Positions 50,627 through 64,000 of a stretch of 64,000 bases of DNA are shown in pieces. A program made the translations under genes and the position numbers. This stretch comes from Apostichopus japonicus. Lineage: Eukaryota > Echinodermata > Holothuroidea > Aspidochirotida > Stichopodidae. Below the pieces are notes generated by a model. It did not search any database, was not told the origin of the DNA, and saw only the letters and a list, made by a program, of their open reading frames with translations. The stretch spans positions 19,773,501 to 19,837,500 of the forward strand of contig NC_092569.1 of the NCBI RefSeq assembly GCF_037975245.1. The letters run 5' to 3'. Numbering within the stretch: position 1 is the stretch's first letter; each line of letters starts with the position of its first letter.

Positions 50627-53244
50627 CAATGATTCAGTCGTTCACTTCCTGCTGTAATACTGCTCAATACATGAAAGTAGGGCAAGTATACGTAGCCTAT
50701 ACTTTATGGTAACCTACAGCACGTTGCTACTCGAGTTTGACGGCCTGTGCGGCGATCACCATACAACAGCATAGTTAAGCATGATGATTCTCGTTGGTTA
50801 ACAATTTGCTCGCTTTGGTAAGTTGCTATAAGGTAATTGTAAATTGGATTTGTTAACCCCTAACCAACTAATACCCAATCCCACGCGAAAGGAAATACAA
50901 TACCTTGAGATGGAGTTGCTTCGGCTGTCAAGTTGATCTCAACAGGAATCGAGTATGGTGCTGATATAGAAAAAAGAAAAGTTGATAGTCAACAACAGAA
51001 CATCTGATTAAAACTATTCCAACATTTCCTATTTAAGTAAGTAAATTTGAAGCAATTTTCAATCTGAGGAATATTTTCAATGTAAAATATGGCACATCGC
51101 ATAACGGTTTTTCAAGCTCTAAATTCGTGAACATTATATGACTGGGGCATTTTTTTTAAATTGTCTTTATACCAAGAATAACAATAGCCTCACTTTGAAT
51201 TTTTAGTTCCTTAATGTGGTCCCAGAATGCAACATATCCATAACCTCCACAAGTCTCCCCACCTGGACAAGTTATTCCTTCCTCTAAACATTGGTAGTCA
51301 TCAAGAAACTGAGAGTTGTTTCCGTCGCGCGGAGACTCGAAGCTACAGAAACATTTGTTTCCTTCTGCTAAGCCAATGAAAGGATTGGCTTGACAACGTT
51401 CCATGCATGATCTAAGAGTTAGTTTGGTAATTGATCCCATGAAATGAAAGTCGTGGTCAGTCGTATGGTTCAAGCATCCAAAATAAGTAAAATCTGTAGG
51501 AAAACAAAACAGGCAAAAGTAAATATTTCAGACAGTGCAGTCCTGGATTCTACTGTAATGTTTAATTTTAAAAAGAAGCTTTGTTTTTAATTGTGTTCTA
51601 GCCGATATTGTCTACATACGATGTATTGTTCGTATATCTTCAAGACTCAACTTGATGTATGTTACTTGTACAGTACTGTGGTTCCTACGAACACTATTTT
51701 TAAACAGAAACATCTCTGAGTGACTTGCAACAACAACATTGGAGCTCTTCGTGACGTGTTTGAAAAAGTTGATTTCATAATAATGTGTTCATAGTTCTTA
51801 AAGAAGATCAAATTGACCTCATGTCGACGAAAGAATGAAAGACAATATTTCAGTGACTTACAGTAGCATCAAAGCGATGCATTTGTGTTTTTTTTTTTTT
51901 GCTCTTAATAATGTAAATTTAAATATTTCGCCATATTTAATCCATCTTATGTTTTTATTTTTAACAACTTACTAGTGTAGACCGCCATTGCCTCTTTACC
52001 ACCACACGTTGGTCCACCTGAACACAAAGTATCACACCGTGTGTCTGTAACAGTATTGTAAGCCTGGTGTTGACTTCGATCCGTCCCACAATAACAGTAA
52101 GATCCATACTGAAGCCCCAATAAAGAATAGGTATCCACGTCGCATATTCGGGCACAAAGTGAGACCGTTAGATCGGTTCGGATTTGTCTCACATCAAGTA
52201 CACTGGAATGGTTACTGCTATAGCAACCAAGATAGTTCCCACCTGTTGGTAAAATGAAACATGCGGTCACAGAATCATCCTTAAAAACAAATTCAAAAAA
52301 GGTATTGTAGTGACATGAATACGTTAACAAGTAATATTCACATTTAGTTTGTTATTTTTACGGGTAGATTTACTAGTTCAACTCTAAAAGAACATAATGT
52401 TAGAATAACAGAAAGGACAACACAAACATTGGAAGGAAACTGGCACGTTCATGGTGACGTATTCCGTAAATAATACGTTTCAAGTAAATAAATCCAAAAT
52501 CTATGACTGGAATTATAAGAGACGAAGAACCTGTGTATATTTAACAATATTATATCTGATTAGAAAGTTGAAAACAATACTTTGAGATACATACAGGTGG
52601 TTTCATGTGGATGAGTTGTCGATCAATATAGCTTAGTGTTTGTTACTATGACAAGTCTGCAGTACATTTATTTCAAATATATGCTAATTATTGTTTTATA
52701 CATTATCTTACTTTCACCCAATATCATGGTATTTCTTCATTACAACTTTACAGAAACAGATAACAACATGTCTTGTGCATTGCTCTTAGTTGTCACGTTA
52801 GGGCCTTGTTATTGTAAAAAAAGGCAACCTGTGTGAATTAACTCAGTAAACACAAGTGTTAATACATCTGATTTACTCAAAAAAGTCACACATTTCATAT
52901 TTTCTACTTCCAAGGAGTTTCGACGAAAAACCTCCTTGGGTATTTCAAACTTCTCTCTAATACGGAATATCGATTATAGATGTAAAATAGCATTCCGTTT
53001 ATTCTTGTGCAGTATTTACACGAAAATTTGAGAGAAAACAAACGTTTAAAAGACTGCCAAAATCTGAGTTTTTACTCCCAGAAAATAAATCATTTGCATA
53101 GACTATTTATTATGGTAGGGGAATAAAACGTTTGCTGAGTATAACGTTCATACAACAGAAAGATTTTCGTTACTCACCAACTATACTGACATCCGATATT
53201 CCTACCAAACTCATACACGTCACAAGCGTTGTTACATAATCCAT
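49426..53244 (-). CDS. Two-WSC-domain single-pass receptor with tyrosine-rich tail, 7 exons, 376 aa
   Basis: Exons, 5' to 3' on minus: 53244-53178, 52242-51973, 51493-51173, 50960-50904, 50467-50371, 50114-50082, 49711-49426. All are GT-AG; phases 1, 1, 1, 1, 2 and 2 agree and the total is 1131 nt. Residues 1-22 form a signal peptide (MDYVTTLVTCMSLVGISDVS). WSC 1 is about 24-112 (NYLGCYSS ... GSYCYCGTD ... CSGGPTCGGKEAMAVYT). WSC 2 is about 114-205 (FTYFGCLNH ... NKCFCSF ... CPGGETCGGYGYVAFW). A Thr/Ser linker is encoded by its own 57-nt exon. TM is about 242-269 (TVYIITAILFVVGVLIGG). A 33-nt microexon follows (RKHDGCCHLF), then a 94-residue tail. The tail has six tyrosines, including IKYDNE (a YxN Grb2-SH2-type motif) and VEYVVDSY, but no perfect ITIM. 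ISRWY after the TM parallels ITRWW in the downstream gene, supporting paralogy. Confidence 0.88.
50562..50626. repeat. (CA)n and (AT)n compound microsatellite in the WSC receptor TM-linker intron
   Basis: ACACACACAC...CACATATGTATG is followed by about 28 bp of (AT)n. Confidence 0.95.
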
Positions 53245-54515
53245 ACTTCCCAAAGCGGAAGAGTTCCTGCTTTATATTAGAAATTCTCTGTTCAGATGTA
53301 TGAAATATTGTTTTTCATTAATTCGACGACAGCTTTGTCTAGCTTTTATATTCTCGGTACAAGCAGTCCAGTAATGGACAGTTTTACAAAGTGCATATAC
53401 TCGTGGTTGAGAAACAATGCCTAGCACAAAAACTCGTTACAAATTCTTTATGGATTTGTGTTAAATATTAACATTTAACGTTTATAGAGTGAATGAATGT
53501 TACTGATGTGAACAGTAAAACAGACAGTAAATTATTAGCTAGCTTATATAGCCAGAATATTAATTAAAATATCGCACAAGGAAATGATGCCTTCTGTCAA
53601 TTTTGACCGACGAGGTCTGATTAATTCCACATACATCAAGTTTACGGCTGCTTTTTGGCAGAAGACTGTAATTGCTCTGGCTGGAAATCGTTTCCTCGAC
53701 AGTTTCAATCCAAACGAACCAGTATTTTTGCTTTCAAAATTAAGAAATACTCCTTTAAAAACTACATTTATTGGTGTAATCAGCATTTCAGCGGTGCAGA
53801 GTTTCTTGTTTGCCCCTCTTTTTCGTTACTTTGCTCTAGCATGTTTATATTAAGCCATTGGAGTTGTGTATGACATTTCGATGTCATTTATTATCCTGAC
53901 ATGTAAGACAACAAAACTCTCGCTGCAGAATACATTTGTGAATCAAATTTGGTGAAAGTAGCATTCAGAAGATCTAGTCTAAACCTATGCTGTTTGTCTG
54001 TAATAAATCAATTTAATCAATAAAATCTTACTCTGACTGAATAATGGCGATTGCTTCAAAAGATAACTTGTTTCCTTTTCTTTTCTTAAATATCATCAAT
54101 TTTGAGTTGAAGATAATGATACAAACATGATTGTCAATTAGTAGCAAATGTTTCTTGTTTATTGCCTAGTTAGTTCGTGATATTTCTTATCAACGTGATT
54201 GAAAGAACTTTACACTAAATAAATAAGACAACAGAAACTGTCGTTGTTCGTTGTTTCAAAATACTGCTCCACGGACGATCTGCCGATTTAAAGCCAAACG
54301 AACACCGTCTTCCATATTTAAGCGAAATAGTTAATCGGTAGTTGCTAATTCCCGCGCATGCGTACCGATCACGAGCAATGACATTTAAAGTCGCCTCAGC
54401 GTACATTATACTCGTCTTGATTGATGTCACTTTAAATAAACAAACTACCATTTCATTATGATAAATAACGTAACAAATGCAATTCATTTGTTTGTGAGTT
54501 TGTGTTGCATTGAGT
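53245..54515. other. Intergenic region, WSC receptor promoter side
   Basis: It lies between the signal exon of the 49426-53244 gene and the stop codon of the next minus-strand gene. Overlapping short open frames on both strands at 53544-53873 have no motif, leader or splice partner. No element is recognised. Confidence 0.5.
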
Positions 54516-57206
54516 CTACTCCATCGCTGCGTATACTTCGTCTACATTGAAATATATAATAGAATCACAATCCGCATCATCTCTATCAGCTTTGTCGTTG
54601 GTCGGCGCAGATTCAGAACCACATGATTTGTCCCGATGAGATCTACTGGTATTAACATGACCATCCTTTTTATTAAAAGACAGTGACTTCAGTTTCAAAG
54701 ATTTCTTTAACTCTGCTTTACCCACAGTATCTTGTATCGCAGACGGATTACTAGTATCATCTGCTTGGTAATAAGTAGAATCTCCAGGTTCGTCTACTGC
54801 TGCTGGTGAGGTGTCAGTCACAACTTAAGGAGGATCTCGCTGAAACCTCGATATGAAGAAACTTGTTGCATTTATAAGATTCGGGCTGTCAGAAATTAAG
54901 AGAGATATATATAAGGTAAAATATCGTGTTGGGAAGTTCGTTTCGTGAATGACGTTAGACGTTATTCTGATTACCAAATCCAGGAGGTAGACATATTTCG
55001 GTCTATGATTTATTGCTCACAGAATGGAGTGAATGGCGATATATGATCTACAGTATACAACATTCCGTGTGGAGATATTTATATTTTACTTACCATAATT
55101 CGACGAAGCATGATGAATAAAAGACACATATTTTAGTATATTATATGAATTTACACAGTCCCTTAGTGTTAGATATGATGTTACCGATCCAGCTGCAAGG
55201 CCAATGCACAGAATTCCAATGACAGCAATGAAGAGAAAAACTGCACCGTTTCCCCCTGATTAATTTAAGAGACCCATGATTATGATAACAGTTTCTATTT
55301 AAAGAAAGCTAATATTACTACACTGCATTATATACTTCATTCCTTGCATCTTTTTATTACTCAGTTCTTTTCAGTATCATCTTTTTTACACATGAAAAGA
55401 TATGTGATAGCTGTTGGTGTTATTTTACCATGAACGGATTATTACTACGTAAGATAAATGGATTAAAATCAAAAGAAGACATTGGTAAACAAAGAATCTG
55501 CATACGAAATGACAAGAAGATATTAACTAGAGGGCAAAAAAGTACAACTGCGGGCAATTAAAAGGAAAAATCAATTAATGAAAATAATTATGTTTAGCTC
55601 TCATCTCAAGATGGTTGTGTTAAATTAAAATAGAAAGTTCGTCCTCAAAGATAAATTTGAATATATAGCAAAAAAGTTGTTGTACATCATAGTTGTATGA
55701 TACAAAGGTTAAACTAACACCATCACACGTAAGCACAGAATGGCAGGAAACAAGATAATTTTACTTTCAGTTTAAAAATAGATTGAATTGTATATTCCTG
55801 AAGTAACAGTAAACAACTTGTTTAAAATATTTAAAATGAAAAGGGACTTTGAAGAAGCCATTTAGTGCAGCCAAATAATGAATTTCTTGATCATTTCAAA
55901 ATGACAACAAAATTAAAAAACTAGATAAAATGCCTTTCGCCCTACAATTTCCTTATGAGTCATGCAGGCCTTCTACAAAATTCGGCAATATTTGTGAATT
56001 TACATAACCCTTTAACAAATCATTGCTCTTCTGTCATAACCGTAGGCAAAGTGAAAGTGAAATTTTCATCATCATAAAAATACAACAAATTGTTATGTGT
56101 TTTTACATATTTATGTGTCCTTATTTGTACTCACTTGCAGTGATGTATGACTCATTATAATTGCTATTAACTGACAATTTCTCGGTAGACTTTTGACTTA
56201 ATGGATCTAAAAGAAAAAAAGGAGTGCATAGAAAAATAGTGCTGTGAAAGCTGCTTGTCTGCCTAACTACAAGTTTGATGATTAATCACATATACTTTAT
56301 TTAATTAGTACACTTGTAAAATCAACACTACATTATAAGGTTAAGGCTTATCAATAACATAATGCTGACGGCCCCAAGATTGCTTATCATATAAAGAAAA
56401 TCGACTAAACTAGGGATGAAACGTTATTCAGCCCACGGTGATGTTAAGAAGATCTTTGGTTTTTAATACGGCAAAATAAGCTACAATGGTAAACTGTGGT
56501 CTGTAGATTTCTACATGGCCCACTTGGCCCATGGTACTATGTGATTACATAAAGCCGTAGCTAAATTAAACTTGAAGATATATTACACTCATCAGCAGTG
56601 GTGGTTAATAATTCATTTTCTGTTGAATAATTTTCTGACGTGAGACTGTTGTCTGATGACACAATTGAGGTTATCCATTCGTGGTCAGTGGTCCTTCCCT
56701 CACCTAAGTGTGAAGCAAAATCCAACTAGATATAACATATCCTTCATGTAAACACCTAACACACCTTACAACTATATGTTTGCCTAAAGTTTGGCACAAT
56801 AAGATAGTATGACACTGGACCGTTACAGAATCCAGAAGAGATTATACACATATGCTAGCAGTTATACACGTCAATTGATTACATAAAGAAGCAGTACACA
56901 TGAATCTGCTTTTACGTATATCTATTAGTGTTTGGATCAGAATGATTCGATAAGAGTAGTCGATAGAGTTTTATCGATGTAAGTCTCTTAGACGATTGAC
57001 TTCCATCTTGTTACAATGGAATGTTACATGGCTTTTATCAGAGCAAGGTAAAACGTAGAATTCAGCTAAAAAATACAGAACACAAAACAACTCAAAGGAC
57101 TTGAGGATTACTCAGTAATGAATACATTGAAAGATGACAAACCTTTGATAAAGGAGAAAGCGCTGACCAAACAAGCAGTTAGCAGTAAAAAAAGTTTGCT
57201 ATTCAT
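54516..57206 (-). CDS. Small single-pass membrane protein with ITIM-like tail, 4-5 exons, ~200-245 aa
   Basis: Exons on minus: 57206-57143 (signal peptide; KLFLLLTACLVSAFSF), 56703 to about 56589 (Ser/Thr/Asn-rich), 56206-56135 (same character), 55255-55094 (TM; GAVFLFIAVIGILCIGLAAG), 54823-54516 (tail). Phases agree (1, then 1 at the last two junctions) except around the 56.6 kb exon. Its best donor (GA/GTGTAA) needs a shifted acceptor in the next exon, and a weak donor at 56572 would restore phase 1. Skipping that exon also keeps frame, giving 201 aa. The ectodomain has N-glycosylation sequons (NYS, NES) and no recognised fold. The 102-residue tail is acidic and Lys-rich and ends SIIYFNVDEVYAAME; IIYFNV matches the ITIM consensus. 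Gene position and exon plan match the two WSC receptors downstream, suggesting a partner or a derived paralog. Confidence 0.62.
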
Positions 57207-60200
57207 AGTCTTGTATGGCTGATGAGAAAACAAACTTTTCGAAAAGTGTCGGACAATTTCCTCCCAGGTAACAATACCGAACTACCGCAGGTTCTTGTCT
57301 ACCTTATCTGAGATTAAAGGAAAAATTTCACTGTATAAAAGCAATCAATGTCATTGCGATTTTGTTTCTTTTGCTGTGGTATTAAAATTAAATGTGATCA
57401 GTTTCTCTAAGTAGATCAAAACGTGAGTAAGTCTTAAACAATTTGAATACCTCGTAAACTTAAACCTGATTCTTGCAAATTGTTAAGTAACTGCAAAACG
57501 AAGGACGTGGTGCTTTGTCATTCGATCTATTAGGATTTAATAATTATAAGTACAATGCAATGCATGTTTAAAGTCAACCGCACACAGTCCGACTGAATGA
57601 TATGCGACTTACCTCAACTCGGCCGTTGAAACGTACTAAGATAATCAAGGGAAACCGAAAACAAACTGCTCAACATGTTGCGTTTACTCGACTGTTCGTA
57701 GGTGACTACCTTGGGATGTCAAAAATGTAACTTATTAAAGTACCGTGAATAACGTATGGAACATCGGTCGTCGTTAACAGACAACATCGCGGGAACAAAT
57801 CAACTCAAATGGTAAGAAAACGTGCCAATTACTTACTTTGTCAATACCGGTCATCTTCAAATGTTGCAACTTATTATAGCAAACACGTCTTTCATCACCC
57901 GAAAATTATATGTTGTCTTCTTCGCTATATAATAAACTGAATGATGAAAGGGAAACTGTCATATAGAGTTCAACAACCTCTCGATTTGTTTTTGACAACT
58001 GTATTCAGTTAAGAAACACTTAAATGGTAATTCAAGATTTAATGTTCATCGACAGATATGACAGAGATGACAAAAAATACTTAAAATGAAAGTTGTTGTC
58101 AAGTACGTAACTCTTAAACGAAGAAAGAAAAGTAAGATCAATAGTTTAAAAGTACGTTGTTAAATTTGAATTGAAAGAGAAACACTGTCAACATTACCTG
58201 TAAATTGCAGGAATATCTCTGTAGACAAAACATGTTAGCGATATTAAATATCCAAAAAAGATAGTTCAAATCAGCTGTCCTTTCGATAATTGGGTCGTAA
58301 AAATTTCCCTGATCATATAAACTGTAGTTGTTGTGTACACTGTGTAGTCAGCAGAATAAATCGTTCGAAGCATTAACTGACAGATGCATGCTAGTAGACC
58401 TTCTGTTGTAAATAACACTACGTATCAATGCAATCCTACATACAAATCCCCTTATCATACAAGTGAAGATTTACCCTGAAAGTGATTAAGGATCGAATTA
58501 TGTACACGTAGTATATTTAAAACGTTTGTCGTGTCACTTTTTGAGAGTCAGAAACTCTCTTGAGTTCATAAAACATAAAGAGTTGGCAGAGTATCAAGTT
58601 TGAACAAGATGATGTTCGATGCATCTCATTGTTCGTCTTGTAAATGAGTTACTCTTAAGAATGCCTAAGCATGACAATGTGTTAATTAATGTATAACCAT
58701 TGATCAAAGATTAAAAAAAAAACATGTTTTAACATAACTTGGCAGCAAGCATTATTGGATTGATATAATTGCCTTTTTTGGAAGTACTATTATTGCGTCG
58801 ACTGACGCTAAACTTGAAACGGCGAGAAATGTCACCTTCACAGACACAGCATAAATATAAACACAATGTATAGTATTAAAAGCATAACAACGTTTCATAA
58901 ACGGATTTACTCACCAACGTATTACTTGAAGTGTCATTCAATGTACCACAAATTAACTATATTCTGTATGACCGTGAAAGGAAAGTCTTTAAAATAGTTT
59001 GAAGTATGATCTGATGAAGAATCTGTACAAACCACACGGTATGCTGTACAACGATCAAATATAATTTAATATGGCAAGATGGCAAACAGTGGTTTAAACT
59101 GTAAAGAAGAAAAAGTACAGGCAAGTTCACCATGAGTCGAAAGGGTAAATGAGTTTTCTTTTTTATGTGCTAGAATAAAAAGTACAATTAAACGTTGACC
59201 TAGTATATTATATGGTTATTTCGTACAAATACTTACATTTGTCACATTGGTACCTATACTTCCTTAGATTTATTCCCGAGATTTCTTGTAATTACAACAA
59301 ATCTGTTCAATTCCTACAAGTAAAACAATATTTCAACGCCTTCAAACCGTTTAAGAGGAGTTTTTGAAACAACATTGCCCTTTGCCTCGAATCACATTAC
59401 CTTTGACCTCGGTTCCCACGGCAACCACCTATTTTGATAGAACTATACCATTATACCCATGGCGGTTCTATATCAATTCAATGTGTTCCCTTGGAGTTAA
59501 AACAAGAACGAATTTTCAAGAGAATACAAGTTTTGTAAATTCCTGTCTATGAACCCTATGACTAAGTTTGAGCTCAGAACCCGTTTCTCCTACATACTAC
59601 TTTCAACAGTCTAAGCAGGTCAGCAGGATAATAATATCTCTTTTTTGAACAATTAAAATCCCATTGTCCATTGAAGTCAGACCAGTATCGTACGTTTCAA
59701 ACGCGCTTTTTGTTTTTGGTTTTGAGCGTTTCACAAATTTTACCAGGTGTCTTGAAACATTCCTTATTTTATTTTTAGCCATAAGTTACATTTTTAAATA
59801 TTTGGGAGATTGTCTATAAATAACAGCCGGTGGTTAACTTTGAACATTTCCTTCGTCCTTTGAGGGAGCTGTAGAGTGGAAATATCTTTTGATGATTTTT
59901 CTAAAAGAAGAGAGACGAGGGTAACCACCAAGGTGTCTTGTTTTGGCTGCCTTCCTCAAGTAGTGTCTTCCTATACACTATACTCTAAGATTTCTATATT
60001 TCCCCATTTACAATGGAAACAAACACTCTTTTAGTAAGGTTGTTACAAACGGTGTTTGAATTTCTTTCAGTACTTTTCTCAATGGAATAAATCGTTTGGT
60101 ACGAAGTGTCTGGCCATAAGCAAGGGTACGCTTATTATGTAAAGGATCATATTAAAGGTACATGTTCTGAAAAAAAGTGGCTTTGACATAAGGGCCATAT

Positions 60201-61197
60201 TCCTCTTGTACTTCTTTAGTGAGTTTATGTATTAATATTACCTAAGGGATATAATCCAATTTAAAAGACGTCATAAATTCAACGATCTTTCATAAGGTCA
60301 TAAAAGGCTTCATGCCCACTGGCAATCACCAATATAATAACAACACACTATATACTTAAGTTGGCAGAGCTCCATAATCTTTCTTCAACTGTAGTATTAT
60401 CATCACTTGAAATGAGAAAATAAGACGCAGTCAAATTGATTTATTGCCCAGTATTGATTTCACATAATGTTTCATAATCTCTGTGCGTATCAACAGAAAT
60501 TAACTAACGCCACTATGACTATATAAGAACATACGTTGTCATCTTGGTGAAACTAAAATACACACATGAATGTACGCTTCGCGACAAACAGTCAAACGCC
60601 ATCGGTGGTAAAGTTAGTGCCAAGAGACGGTTTAGGAGTCTATTTAATAACTTCAATATGAGTCGATAACGTGCTTGAGTGTCTTATGAATTCAAGCAGC
60701 ATTGGAACAGTTTAACAGTCTGTTGTTGCTTCCGTGCACGCTATCCCGTTGTAGTCTGACTAGAAATTCAGAGTAAGCATTTGCATAACAATGTTATGCA
60801 AACGTTACTCACTAGTTTCTCTTTAAAGTGCTTTGGTTGTTTCCAAGTTGTCCAAACACAGGTTTGCACATTATGCCAGATATTGCATTATAACGTTATT
60901 CTGTAATGAATATTGAGCCTGATATGGCCGATACATATTAACTTGACACATTATCATCATCATTTCAGCAATATTTAATTCTGCATTTTTGTTATCCTGT
61001 AGTAGAAGAGGTTTGTACGTTGGAAGGAAATGTTACAATGATATTCATGAGCTACCTAGTTCATATCTAAATCAAAGAGAGAGAAAAATCTGCTAAGGCA
61101 TATGTACTGATGAAAGCCTGTTTAGGCTAAATATGTAAAAGTTAGATTTTTGCCGTATCTCTTATCGTGTTCTTAAAAGTTTGTTTTCGTTCTAGTT

Positions 61198-61250
61198 TGC
61201 CTTTGAAGAAGATCCTGCTGAGATCGAAACTTCAGACCGTCTAAGTTTTA
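61198..61250 (+). other. Retroelement-type GAAGAAGATC...GATCGAAAC motif
   Basis: TTTGAAGAAGATC and GATCGAAAC flank a CTGCTGA loop. The form resembles short conserved hairpins seen near the ends of invertebrate retroelements and, loosely, a hammerhead ribozyme core (CTGANGA-stem-GAAA) with C3 changed to T. A diverged similar phrase (GAGGTCAGGCTAGGTCTGAAACG) occurs at about 62234-62256. Function unproven. Confidence 0.35.
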
Positions 61251-61296
61251 CGTAGTTGCTATACATCCAACTGAACTGCCTGTCCATCTGTGTATC

Positions 61297-61747
<451 letters not shown>

Positions 61748-64000
61748 ACAGGTTACATTTAATCAACCATATTTCGAGTTAGCGACCAGATATTGAGATG
61801 GAGCTCCAATTGTAGACAGTAAGGAATCGTTTTCACTAACTCAATGACAGTATTTGCCTGGACTGCCACAGTAATGATACCATGTAGGATAGAAGGCGTC
61901 CATCTTAAATGCATTACTCTATTAATTTGATGGTGCTCTTTCTTTATTCGTAGCTTAGCAGCATGTTTCTGATTTATACGCTGGGTCTACAGAGCACAGG
62001 GGCACATACGCACATACGGTCAATTACGCAGATAAGTCGGTAATATAGGGGAAGGTAAAATCGTTGTGTTGGAGAAGGGAGTGACAGAACTGGATCAGGG
62101 TGGGATATTGTCGGATTTCTGAGACAGTGACAAATAACATCTGACGAACCACCTGATAAACTTACCTCGTGTGTTGGTCCAACTTGGTAACTAAACGTAC
62201 ATTTTTACAGTTTTCTCATGGAGTTCATAGATCCATTGAGGTCAGGCTAGGTCTGAAACGTTGTAAATATGATTATGTAACTGCAAAAGAATACTTGTAT
62301 GAATCCAGACCTGGTGTCTAGATCATCACGAGTGAGTATAAGAATACTAGTGTATACGTTCTGCCGTGAACTGTAAATCTAACTTGATATTAATAGGTGA
62401 AAATCCGAGAGAAAAAATTAGATAACTTAGATAATTCCTTTTTGTGTGAATTCCGTACTTTGTCAGTAAAAATTCAATAGCCTGTCATAAGAAAGTCAAA
62501 GGTCACTTTTAATCAACAATAATGAAAGTATGACAACTGTTAACATCCGATATCTAAACGAAGTACAGTATCATATAACTTTTTTATGATTTTATGTATG
62601 AAGCCTTTATGAATACCATATTTAAAATAACTGTTTCTTTTATCTTGTTTGTTTCTTTGTTACTTTCTTTCATTGTATGTAAAAAAAGGAATTGCAATAA
62701 AAGTAACAATTGTTACAACCGCGAATATTCTCTCATAACGTTCATTTGGTTTATTAGTGTAAATGTAATACGTAGATAGAAGTCAATCTGAATCTTCTAA
62801 CTTGTATCTATTACTTTTGAAACAAACACCAATATATAATTGTTGGACCTTAATAATTATTCGTGCAATTTACAGTGTGTAGCATTACAAGTTACAGTAC
62901 CAACGAAAACAAAGCACAGGCCAGTATATGTTACTCGTACGTACGTTCATAGATGCGTAGTATTTTCATTTGCTTGCTTGGATCGTTAATATGAATACCA
63001 GAATACCGAGCTATTTGTCAGAAATGCAATAAAACCAGGATTATTCGAACTTTGAACTGTTAGGCAACGAATCTGAAACACCCGTAACTCTCTGCAGAAG
63101 AGCGTCACGTGATTTAAATTGTGTCATACGGTAAACGTTGTAGTGTGATAGTTAAATAGTGATATAGTGATCTATTTCCACACCGTCACTAATAAACAAC
63201 ATCTCATTATATGTTGGATGTTATTACAGGAAGCGTCAGCCCCGAACGATTGTATTCAACAATCTAACACTGGGAGCGTATAGTCTGCATGGTTTGTACA
63301 AGGATTCGTTTATAGATTTCCGTATACATTGTATGGTTTGGTATAGAATTGAATATCACTGTCTGTCTATCTATCTGTTCTGTGACATGATTGTACAACA
63401 TCTGACTTTTTTTGACCGTACTAAGACACACTCGATACTAATAGCTAGTACAGTAAATACTGTCCATGTTCCACAACCGTGCATCGGTTACTACTGCCCT
63501 GGGTTCGCAACACGGTAACATGTGTTACAGGTGGCACAGTAATTACTGCAAAGCTGTTACACGTCGCACTACGAGTCCGAAAGGTGGAAATGCGCAGCGA
63601 CTGGGTAACGAAGACTACTCACTAGCCGAACAATACGGAGTGCGTGGTCGGCGCTGGCACAACACGTAGCCGACACACTGCGGTGGTTATTTTATACTGC
63701 ATGCGAGATTCAGATGGTAGCCTAACTTTTCTTGAATCGTATTAGTAAATCCATTTGATTGAAACATTCTTCACGGACAGGTGAGTGTGTGAAAATCTCA
63801 AATAGATACAGAATAGATACACAAAATGCAACCTAAGGTGGTGGAGGGGGACCAGGATTTGCCGTATAGGTAGTTCCACGTCTAAATTAGGCATTTACAT
63901 AGAATTATTACCAGCATTTACATTAACATGTGAACAAATTGAAATTTTTTTCAATAAATCATCTTCGTTTAGTTATATGGAATAATATGACCTGCACTGT

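Noticed and set aside
53544-53873. Overlapping frames on both strands
   Set aside because: Three mutually overlapping frames without motifs; no support for any one of them.
62594-62779. 61-codon frame with a hydrophobic stretch and basic tail
   Set aside because: A TM-like run is common in AT-rich DNA. There is no leader cleavage, splice partner or neighbouring exon on the plus strand.

Overview
The window is metazoan genomic DNA. It has small exons (33-841 nt) joined by GT-AG introns, decayed retrotransposons, SINEs, a MITE family and long microsatellites. The sequence is visibly AT-rich. Fibrinogen-domain and WSC-domain receptor genes beside a D-amino-acid-oxidase gene suggest an invertebrate deuterostome, perhaps an echinoderm. 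That placement is inference and not proven.

Layout. 1-2757 is the 3' part of a Ty3/gypsy LTR retrotransposon: a frameshifted pol, then a short 3' LTR, with a hAT-like MITE nested between them. 3873-15405 (+) is a complete ten-exon D-amino-acid/D-aspartate oxidase gene of 343 codons with a peroxisomal C-terminus. 15406-19012 is repeat-rich spacer with a LINE fragment. 19013-22663 (+) is a four-exon gene for an unrecognised coiled-coil protein of 459 aa. 22664-27895 is spacer with a solo-LTR-like element and duplicated segments. 27896-35055 (+) is a six-exon secreted EGF-like plus fibrinogen-C-terminal protein of 330 aa. 35056-40177 is spacer.

40178-57206 (-) holds three consecutive genes for single-pass membrane proteins. 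I assembled their exons by splice sites and reading phase. Two carry paired WSC domains (520 and 376 aa). The third has a short Ser/Thr/Asn-rich ectodomain. All three begin with a 64-67 nt signal-peptide exon ending in phase 1, and they use phase 1-1 ectodomain exons, one TM exon and a tyrosine-containing cytoplasmic tail. Two tails contain sequences matching the ITIM consensus (S/I/V/L-x-Y-x-x-I/V/L). This cluster is the most interesting content: a candidate family of inhibitory-type receptors using WSC carbohydrate-binding-like modules in place of Ig or lectin domains. 57207-64000 shows no gene that I can support and contains a ~450 bp ATT-type microsatellite.

No similarity search was possible. 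Gene models rest on open frames, canonical splice sites, phase agreement and recognition of families by eye.
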